Of a stretch of 64,000 nucleotides of DNA, positions 58,119 to 64,000 are shown one piece after another. Every line of letters begins with the position of its first letter. Within the stretch, counting starts at the first letter, position 1. Below the pieces are notes generated by a model. It was not told the origin of the DNA. It saw only the letters and a list, made by a program, of their open reading frames with translations, and made no database searches. The stretch is from Micromonospora cabrerizensis (lineage in GTDB: Bacteria; Actinomycetota; Actinomycetes; Mycobacteriales; Micromonosporaceae), in NCBI RefSeq assembly GCF_022230955.1, contig NZ_JAKKFI010000101.1, positions 1 to 64,000 of the forward strand. Direction: 5' to 3'. The position numbers and the translations under genes are program-made.

Positions 58119-59360
58119 GTGACCCACTACGTCGACAGTGAAGTCGGCCGGCTCGGCACCGTACTGCTGCACCGGCCCGGCCCCGAACTGGCCCGGCTCA
58201 CCCCACGCAACAACGACTCGCTCCTGTTCGACGCGATCCCCTGGGTCGGACGGGCCCAGGAGGAGCACGACGCGTTCGCCGCCGCCCTGCGCGAGCGCGG
58301 GGTGGAGGTGCTCTACCTGGCCACCCTGCTGGCCGAGACGCTTGCCGTCGCGGACGCGCGGGCCGAGCTCACCGAACAGGTGCTGCGCTCCCGGCGGCTC
58401 GGCGACACCCTGCGGGCCCGCGTCGCCGACCACCTCTCCTACCTGGACCCGGCGGCCCTGGCTGACGTGCTGACCGCCGGTCTGGCCCACGAGGAACTGC
58501 GGATCAGCTCGGAGCGGCCCGGCGGGCTGGTCTACACCCTCATGGATCGGCACGACTTCGTCATCGACCCGTTGCCCAACCTGTTGTTCACCCGCGACTC
58601 GTCGCTCTGGATCGGCGACCGGGTCGGCGTCACCAGCCTGGCCATGCCCGCCCGCCGCCGCGAGACCACGCTGACCGACGCCATCTACCGGCACCACCCG
58701 CGCTTCGCCGGCACCGAGTTCGTCTACCGCCCCAACCTCGAACACCTTGAGGGCGGAGACGTGCTGCTGCTCGCACCCGGGGTGCTCGCGGTCGGGGTGG
58801 GTGAGCGGACCACACCGGCCGGTGCCGAACGCCTCGGCCGACAGGTCTTCGCCGCCGGCCTGGCCCACACCATCCTGGTGGTGCCGATCGCCCAGAAACG
58901 CGCCACCATGCACCTCGACACCGTCTGCACGATGGTCGACGTGGACGCCGTGCTGATGTACCCCAACATCGCGAGCACGCTGTCCGCGTACACCGTCATC
59001 GCCGGCGCGGACGGTGAGGACCCGCGCGTCGACGGGCCGGCGCCGTTCCTGCGGGCCGCCGCCGACGCGATGGACCTCGACCTGCTCCGGGTCATCGACA
59101 CCGGGCTGGACCCGGTAACCGCGGAACGCGAGCAGTGGGACGACGGCAACAACACCCTGGCGCTGGCGCCCCGGCTCTGCGTGGGTTACGAGCGCAACAC
59201 CGAGACCAACGCCCAGCTGGAGCGGGCCGGCATCGAGGTGATCCCGATCGCCGGCTCCGAGCTGGGCTCCGGCCGGGGTGGGCCGCGCTGCATGTCCTGC
59301 CCGATCACCCGCGAGCCGCTGCCGGCCGGAACGGGCCGGGTGGGGCTCAGCGGAGGGTGA
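58119..59360 (+). CDS. arcA: Arginine deiminase
   Basis: 413 residues, the normal length. Pentein motifs: LTPRNNDSLLFD, FTRDSSLWIGD, NLEHLEGGDVLLL, the His in ATMHLDTVCTMVD and the nucleophile Cys in GGPRCMSCPITREP. It hydrolyses arginine to citrulline and ammonia. Carbamate kinase and ornithine carbamoyltransferase genes of the usual pathway are not adjacent. The GTG at 58119 is set by TACGCT. Its last 14 bases overlap the next gene on the other strand. Confidence 0.95.
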   Translation: MTHYVDSEVGRLGTVLLHRPGPELARLTPRNNDSLLFDAIPWVGRAQEEHDAFAAALRERGVEVLYLATLLAETLAVADARAELTEQVLRSRRLGDTLRARVADHLSYLDPAALADVLTAGLAHEELRISSERPGGLVYTLMDRHDFVIDPLPNLLFTRDSSLWIGDRVGVTSLAMPARRRETTLTDAIYRHHPRFAGTEFVYRPNLEHLEGGDVLLLAPGVLAVGVGERTTPAGAERLGRQVFAAGLAHTILVVPIAQKRATMHLDTVCTMVDVDAVLMYPNIASTLSAYTVIAGADGEDPRVDGPAPFLRAAADAMDLDLLRVIDTGLDPVTAEREQWDDGNNTLALAPRLCVGYERNTETNAQLERAGIEVIPIAGSELGSGRGGPRCMSCPITREPLPAGTGRVGLSGG

Positions 59361-60234
59361 GCTGACGGCCGAGCAGCCCCTGCCGGGCGCGTCGGCCGGC
59401 GGCGTCCAGCGGGTCGCCGGCGGCCAGCGCCTCCGCGTACCGCTTGGCGAACTGCGCCACCGGGTCCTCCCAGTCGGCCGCCGGAGTCTCCTCCGGCAGG
59501 TCCCAGACCGGCACCAGACGACCGTGTGCGCGGAACATGCCGGCGAACTTCGTCTGCTCGCCGAGCGTCAGCGAACCGGCCGCGCCGAGACGGGCCAGCG
59601 CGTCCAGGGCGGCGTCCTCGTCCTCGGGCAGCACCCAGCGCACGTGTGCCTTCTCCGGGACCTGGCACCAGTACGCGGCCTTCGCCGCGCTCAGCCGCAC
59701 CGTCGGGTAGATGGCCGCGTTCGCCCGCTCCAGGGACGCCTGGACGGTCGGATCGTCGCCCGCCCCGGGGTCGAGCCAGAACTCGAAACCCTCGTGCATC
59801 GTGATGTCCAGTGGGCCGTCCACGAGGATGTCCTGGAGGCGTGGGCCGGGGCCGGGCAGCGGCGGCACGGCCACCTGGCCACCCGGCTCGGTCCGCAGCG
59901 CGCAGAGCAGCGCCTCGGCCAGGTCCCGGGAGACGTCACCGGACTGCTGGTGGCGCTGGAGGCCGATGAGCACCCGACCGTCCGGCTTGGTGATCGCCGG
60001 GGCGGCCATCGGCAGCACCGTGGCGAGCGTCGCCGGCCGGTCGCCGAACTCCTCGACCAGGGCGGGCGACAGTCGCAGCGGCGCGGAGGCGGCCGGCACC
60101 AACTCGCGTAGGGCGATCCACTCGGGTTCGTCGACCAGCCCGTCGAACGGACGCGGGACGAAGATGTCCCGCACCTTCTCCCGGCGGGGGGCGGTGTCGG
60201 CGGCGGTGCGCTGGCTCTTTCGACGCTTGCTCAC
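59347..60234 (-). CDS. DUF5926-family protein
   Basis: 295 residues. The N-terminus VSKRRKSQR is basic; REKVRDIFVPRPFDGLVDEPEWIALRELVPAASAP is the conserved start of this actinobacterial family, with DITMHEGFEFWLDP and PEKAHVRWVLPEDEDAALDALARL later. No function is known. The GTG at 60234 is 8 bases after TAGGCT. The C-terminus overlaps arcA by 14 bases in convergent orientation. Confidence 0.88.
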   Translation of the reverse strand: MSKRRKSQRTAADTAPRREKVRDIFVPRPFDGLVDEPEWIALRELVPAASAPLRLSPALVEEFGDRPATLATVLPMAAPAITKPDGRVLIGLQRHQQSGDVSRDLAEALLCALRTEPGGQVAVPPLPGPGPRLQDILVDGPLDITMHEGFEFWLDPGAGDDPTVQASLERANAAIYPTVRLSAAKAAYWCQVPEKAHVRWVLPEDEDAALDALARLGAAGSLTLGEQTKFAGMFRAHGRLVPVWDLPEETPAADWEDPVAQFAKRYAEALAAGDPLDAAGRRARQGLLGRQLTLR

Positions 60235-60242
60235 GGCGTCAC

Positions 60243-60248
60243 AGCCTA
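60243..60248 (-). promoter_or_regulatory. -10 box TAGGCT of leaderless DUF5926 gene
   Basis: TAGGCT on the minus strand is 8 bases before the GTG at 60234. Confidence 0.5.
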
Positions 60249-60337
60249 GAGCCCCGACCGGCTTCCCGTGGGCGGGACCCACCCATCCCGAGCCCGTCGA
60301 GCACCGGCCGCGGCGACGAAATCATGGTCAGTGACGG

Positions 60338-60799
60338 TCAGCGTGCCGGCACCAGGTCGGGTCGGGGTGTCGGCACCGGGTCGAACTCGGCCCAGACGCG
60401 CTGGCCCATGCCGTCGCGCTCGACGCCCCAGCGGGTGGCCAGACCGGCCACGATGTGCAGCCCCCGCCCGTCCGCCGCGTCAAGGCTGGTCGTCCGGAGC
60501 CGCGGCCCGGTGCTCGCACCGCCGTCGGTGACCCGCAACTGGATCAGAGTGCCCTCGGCCGAGGGTCGCAGGCGCCAGGCCACCCGGATGACTCCGCCGG
60601 GCAGCGGCCGGGCGTGCCGCACCGCGTTACCCACCAGCTCCGCGAGCACCGCGATCAGATCCGCGAGGAGCGTCGGGGGTACGACGTCCGTCAGTTCGCC
60701 GGCGAGCCTGTGCCGGGCGAGCCGTGCCCCGGCCGGGTGGTGGGGAACCACCACGCACCACGCCCGCTCCTCCGCTGCCGCTGCCACCGTCGCCTCCAC
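60338..60799 (-). CDS. RsbW-like ATP-binding protein (anti-sigma-factor kinase type)
   Basis: 153 residues of the HATPase_c fold: LIAVLAELVGNAVRHARPLPGG is the N-box, LRVTDGGAS the G1 box and DGRGLHIVAGLATRWG the G2 box. Single-domain proteins of this kind are anti-sigma kinases or PAS/STAS-linked switches. It begins 15 bases after the stop of the sensor kinase on the same strand, so they are probably co-expressed and may share a signalling path. The GTG at 60799 is the only start near the fold. Confidence 0.85.
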   Translation of the reverse strand: MEATVAAAAEERAWCVVVPHHPAGARLARHRLAGELTDVVPPTLLADLIAVLAELVGNAVRHARPLPGGVIRVAWRLRPSAEGTLIQLRVTDGGASTGPRLRTTSLDAADGRGLHIVAGLATRWGVERDGMGQRVWAEFDPVPTPRPDLVPAR

Positions 60800-60814
60800 G
60801 TCGCGCCACCTCGG

Positions 60815-62269
60815 TCAACCGCGTGGTAGCCGCACCTCTGCGACCGTACCGCCGCCGGTCCTCGGACGTAGGGATACCCATCCATTCTGTTGTTCAACGA
60901 TCCGGCGGACGAGATAGAGGCCGAGCCCCGCTCCCGGATAGCCGCGCCGGTCGCCGGACTCGCCCTGCCAGAACCGGTCGAAGGCACGCTCGACGTGCTC
61001 CGGTCGGATGCCGATGCCCCGGTCGCTGACCCGGAACGCCACCAGTTGACCGTCCACCGAGGCGGTGATCTCGATCGGGGAGCCCGGTGCCGAGTACTTG
61101 CCGGCGTTGGTCGTCAGTTCGGTCAACACCGTGGCAAGGCTGGGCCGGTGGCCGAGCGCCTTTGGCAGGTCGGTCGGAAGGAGCAGCACCAGCCGGCGAC
61201 GCAACTCCGCCGGCAGGTCGCCCACGGCGGAGCGCAGCGCCTCGCCGAGGTCGAACGGGGTCGGAGGGTCGTCCCCCGGCCCCGCCTCGGCGGCCGAGGA
61301 GAGGAGACGGTCGACCAGCCGGGCCAACTCGTTGGCGCGCTGCCCGATGACCCGGGCGGCCTGCCGCCGGTCCGCCTCGGTGAGCGACTCCCAGTGATCG
61401 GTGAGGGTGTCCGCGTACCCCTTGATCACGGTGACCGGGGTGCGCAGCTCGTGGCTGGTCACCGCGACGAACAACTCCCGGTCGTGGTCGCGGCGTTGCT
61501 GGTCGGTGATGTCGCGGAAGGTGACCACCCGCAACGTGCCCGGGCCCGGCAGCTCGCCGGAGGTGATCCGCAGCCAGCGGCCGTCCGGCATCCGGTGGTC
61601 CCGGACCTGGCCGGAGGGGGGCAGCGGGAACGGCAACGGCGCGCTCAGCGCCTGCTCGACCGACCGGCCGGTGACCTGGGCGGCGGCCGGGTTCCAGAGT
61701 CGGACGTGCCCGTCCCGGTCGACGACGGCCAGCCCGTCGGCGAGTGCCGCCACCACCGGGCCGTCGCCGTGCACCGGCAGGCCGCTCTGGTCGCCGTACA
61801 TGTGCGCGACGCAGGAGGCGAGGTAGGCGACCACCCCCTGCTGGTCGGGGCCCGGCTCGTCGTCGCCCGAGTAGAGCGCGTGCAGGCTGCCGACGATGTG
61901 GCCGCCGATCTCCGCCCGGGAGACCACCATCCAGCGCAGGTCGCTGCCGGCCAGCTCGCCGGCCAGTTTGCCGTTGAGGTGGACCACCCGCGCCTGGCGG
62001 ACCCGTGGCCCGGCGAGCAGACAGGCGGTGTCCGGGTCGTCGGCCGCCAGCGGACGACCGAGGGCCCATTCCGCCCCGCCGGTCGCGGCGATCACGCGAC
62101 CGCCGGTCGGACCGAACTCGACGAACGCCATACCGTTCGCGCCGAGTGCCGGCTGGGCCACCCGGAGGAGCTGGGCGAGGACCGGCAGGCCGGCGTCCCC
62201 AGAATTGATCATCTCGATCACGACGGTGTGGCCGGCGAGGAGAGCGGGGAAGTCAATACGCTCCGGCAT
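60815..62269 (-). CDS. Sensor histidine kinase with GAF- and PAS-like input domains
   Basis: 484 residues, no membrane span. Residues 1-165 are GAF-like; 175-270 form a PAS domain (ALADGLAVVDRDGHVRLWNPAAAQVTG). The kinase core has the H-box SHELRTPVTVIKGY, N-box TELTTNAGKYSAPG, SDRGIGI and GAGLGLYLVRRIVEQ. No response regulator is adjacent; the following RsbW-like protein is the only signalling partner in reach. ATG 62269 is 6 bases after CAGACT. Confidence 0.92.
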   Translation of the reverse strand: MPERIDFPALLAGHTVVIEMINSGDAGLPVLAQLLRVAQPALGANGMAFVEFGPTGGRVIAATGGAEWALGRPLAADDPDTACLLAGPRVRQARVVHLNGKLAGELAGSDLRWMVVSRAEIGGHIVGSLHALYSGDDEPGPDQQGVVAYLASCVAHMYGDQSGLPVHGDGPVVAALADGLAVVDRDGHVRLWNPAAAQVTGRSVEQALSAPLPFPLPPSGQVRDHRMPDGRWLRITSGELPGPGTLRVVTFRDITDQQRRDHDRELFVAVTSHELRTPVTVIKGYADTLTDHWESLTEADRRQAARVIGQRANELARLVDRLLSSAAEAGPGDDPPTPFDLGEALRSAVGDLPAELRRRLVLLLPTDLPKALGHRPSLATVLTELTTNAGKYSAPGSPIEITASVDGQLVAFRVSDRGIGIRPEHVERAFDRFWQGESGDRRGYPGAGLGLYLVRRIVEQQNGWVSLRPRTGGGTVAEVRLPRG

Positions 62270-62314
62270 GGGCCGAGTCTGCCCCGTCGACCCGGATTTG
62301 GGCACCCCCGCCGG

Positions 62315-63103
62315 TCAGCGGCCCAGCCGGGCGAGGGCGTAGGCCGGCCGGTCGGTGATGATCCCGTCGACCCCGGCGGACAGCACCAGCTCCAGGTCGG
62401 TGGGCTCGTTGACCGTCCAGACGTACACCTGGTTGCCGGCCGCGCGCAGTGCGGGCAGTAGCTGCGGACGGCCCCGGACCAGGCCGATGCCCGGCCCGGC
62501 GATACGGGAGCCGAAGGGCAGCCGGCCCAACCGCAGCCAGCGCGGCAACACCTCCAGCAACAGGACGGTGGGCAGCGTCGGAGCGAGTTCGCGCACCCGG
62601 CGGACCGCCAGCGGGGAGAACGACATCACGGTGACCTGCACCGGGTCGTCCGGCGCCGGGTCGGCCAGCCCGTACCGGCGCAGCATGGTGACCAGTCGTC
62701 GTTCCACGTTCGAGCCGTAGCGGGACGGGTGCTTCGTCTCCACCAGCAGCCGGACCGGCCGGCCGGCGTCGAGCACCGCGTCCAGCAGCCGGGCCAGGGT
62801 GAGCAGCCGGGTGTGCGAGTCGTCCGGCGGCAGGTCGCCGCCCGGTGCGCCGCCCGGGTGCCACGAGCCGAAGTCCAGTGCGTCCAGCTCGGCGAGCGTA
62901 CGCGCGCTGACCAGACCACGACCGTTGCTGGTGCGGTCGAGTCGACGGTCGTGTACGCAGACCAGGTGCCCGTCCCGGGTCAGCCGGACGTCGCACTCCA
63001 GGCCGTCGGCACCCTCGTCGAGAGCGCGCAGGTACGCGGCGAGGGTGTGCTCGGGAAGGTCGTACGAGGCGCCGCGGTGCGCGAAGACCAGTGGCCCGCC
63101 CAT
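62315..63103 (-). CDS. Glycerophosphodiester phosphodiesterase
   Basis: 262 residues, a TIM barrel: FAHRGASYDLPEHTLAAY, GADGLECDVRLTRDGHLVCVHD (Glu and Asp metal ligands and His), VETKHPSRYG, and VYVWTVNEPTDLELVLSAGVDGIITDRP. It cleaves glycerophosphodiesters to glycerol 3-phosphate. There is no signal peptide, so it is cytoplasmic. A GAGGCGG sequence precedes the ATG. It starts 10 bases after the rhodanese gene stop, so they form an operon. Confidence 0.93.
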   Translation of the reverse strand: MGGPLVFAHRGASYDLPEHTLAAYLRALDEGADGLECDVRLTRDGHLVCVHDRRLDRTSNGRGLVSARTLAELDALDFGSWHPGGAPGGDLPPDDSHTRLLTLARLLDAVLDAGRPVRLLVETKHPSRYGSNVERRLVTMLRRYGLADPAPDDPVQVTVMSFSPLAVRRVRELAPTLPTVLLLEVLPRWLRLGRLPFGSRIAGPGIGLVRGRPQLLPALRAAGNQVYVWTVNEPTDLELVLSAGVDGIITDRPAYALARLGR

Positions 63104-63113
63104 GCCGCCCGCC

Positions 63114-63461
63114 TCAGATGACCTGGCCGGGCTGCCCGTTCGCGTCGACCACCGGTCGGCCGACCGCAGCCCACTGACGCATCCCGCCGTCGGCGTTACG
63201 CACCTGCTCCCAGCCGTTGTTGATCAGGTAGGCGACGACCTGGGCGGAGCGCCCGCCGGAACGGCAGACGACCGCCACGTCCCGGTCGGTGGGCACCTCG
63301 GCCAGCCGGGCTGGCAGCTCCATCATCGGCAGGTGGTGAGCGGTGGGCGCGTGGCCGGCCGCCCACTCGTCGTCCTCCCGCACGTCCAGCAGGTAGGTCT
63401 CGTCGGCGATCTCGGTCACGGGCACGGTGGGAACCTGGGGTCCGAACACAGGAAGCAACAC
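63114..63461 (-). CDS. Rhodanese-domain sulfurtransferase-like protein
   Basis: 115 residues. One rhodanese domain: YLLDVREDDEWAAGHAPTAHHLP and VVCRSGGRSAQVVAYLINNG, the latter with the active-site Cys in a CRSGGRS loop. The role may be sulfur transfer or redox handling. Start codons near 63461 are GTG and TTG; GTG 63449 is an alternative. Tandem with GDPD. Confidence 0.88.
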   Translation of the reverse strand: MLLPVFGPQVPTVPVTEIADETYLLDVREDDEWAAGHAPTAHHLPMMELPARLAEVPTDRDVAVVCRSGGRSAQVVAYLINNGWEQVRNADGGMRQWAAVGRPVVDANGQPGQVI

Positions 63462-63507
63462 TAGATCCTCGTGGGCCGGTTCGGCACCGACCCGGCCGTC
63501 GGCACCG

Positions 63508-64000
63508 TCACAACCGGGTCACCCAGCGGGGGTTGGCCTGGGCCCAGGCCGGCACCCGCGTGCCGCGAACCGCCTCGAACAGCCCGTTGCCCCCGTTGTC
63601 GAGCACCACGTACGAGACCTCGTCGATGGTCTGCGGTGAGGAGGGCACCTGGACGCCGCGCATCCCGTCGGGCGGCAGCGCGCGCAGCGCGAGAAGCAGG
63701 TCCTCCAGGGGTACGCCGTTGGTGTCGACGGTCAACGACCCGCCGACCGCCCGGAGCACCTGGTCGAGCTTGAGCGGGTTGTTGCGGAGGTCCGCCCTGC
63801 CGGCGCTGTCCAGCATCGCCCGGAGCAACTGTTGCTGGTGGTGCTGCCGGTCGTAGTCACCGCCGGGCAGGTCGTAGCGCTGTCGCACGTAGTCCAGCGC
63901 CTGTGCCCCGTCCATCTGCTGACAGCCGACGGGGAAGACGCGGTTGGTGTGGATCGAGCGGACCTCGGTGTCCACGCACATCTGCACACCGCCGAGCAGG
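63508..64000 (-). CDS. LytR-CpsA-Psr (LCP) family protein, C-terminal part (5' end off window)
   Basis: The visible 163 residues read LLGGVQMCVDTEV, GCQQMDGAQALDYVRQRYDLPGGDYDRQHHQQQLLRAML, the conserved LCP core with the Arg-rich RxR and DxxRxxxQ motifs, then QVLRAVGGSLTVDTNGV. LCP enzymes attach teichoic acids, arabinogalactan or other glycopolymers to peptidoglycan at the cell surface. The membrane anchor and first part lie beyond the right edge. Confidence 0.9.
   Translation of the reverse strand, partial: LLGGVQMCVDTEVRSIHTNRVFPVGCQQMDGAQALDYVRQRYDLPGGDYDRQHHQQQLLRAMLDSAGRADLRNNPLKLDQVLRAVGGSLTVDTNGVPLEDLLLALRALPPDGMRGVQVPSSPQTIDEVSYVVLDNGGNGLFEAVRGTRVPAWAQANPRWVTRL

Overview
The window is high-GC actinobacterial chromosome. 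Gene order and protein sequences point to Micromonospora or a close relative in Micromonosporaceae: a PBP-type C-terminus, a GT87 membrane protein, rpsF-ssb-rpsR-rplI and dnaB near the left end, followed by a Bpa proteasome activator, LppU-type proteins, DUF4192, DUF5926 and DUF6457 proteins. I see no tRNA, rRNA, CRISPR array, prophage or intact transposon. The species is inferred from pattern recognition only.

Layout. 1-5.3 kb: end of a cell-wall protein, two large polytopic membrane proteins and endonuclease IV (nfo). 5.8-12.5 kb: the S6-SSB-S18-L9 operon behind a structured leader that can hide the rpsF ribosome binding site, a membrane protein, then dnaB interrupted in its Walker A motif by a 473-residue intein with class 3 (W-C-T) features. 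12.5-18.4 kb: mycothiol-dependent isomerase-like protein, zinc ribbon protein, phosphoribosyltransferase, GT87 protein and a membrane GGDEF-EAL protein whose 3' end is tandemly triplicated. 19-22 kb: an AfsR-like SARP/NB-ARC/TPR regulator.

Molybdenum cofactor genes sit in three islands: moaC-mogA-moeA-moaE (22.4-25.2 kb), moaA-moaD (37.6-38.9 kb) and fdhD with divergent mobA-DUF6457 (42.5-44.4 kb). Together they give most of a Moco/bis-MGD pathway. Between them lie an AAA ATPase, two LppU-like secreted proteins, a DMT exporter, a type IV prepilin peptidase and a 1064-residue fusion of an endonuclease Q-like PHP nuclease to a complete UvrD-type helicase. That fusion is the most unusual protein here. 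A VapBC-like pair with a PIN domain lacking most catalytic acids is at 41 kb.

45-64 kb: Lrp with divergent dimethylargininase, later arginine deiminase behind a perfect palindrome, an ABC solute-binding lipoprotein, Bpa, tandem HAD phosphatases, OsmC, a zinc peptidase, AIM24, prephenate dehydratase, ACT and PAS proteins, a sensor kinase beside an RsbW-like ATPase, GDPD, rhodanese and the start of an LCP protein that runs off the window.

A general feature is that many start codons lie 6-8 bases after a TANNNT hexamer (often TAGGCT, TACCGT or TAACGT) with no ribosome binding site, the signature of leaderless mRNA. I used this to choose many starts.
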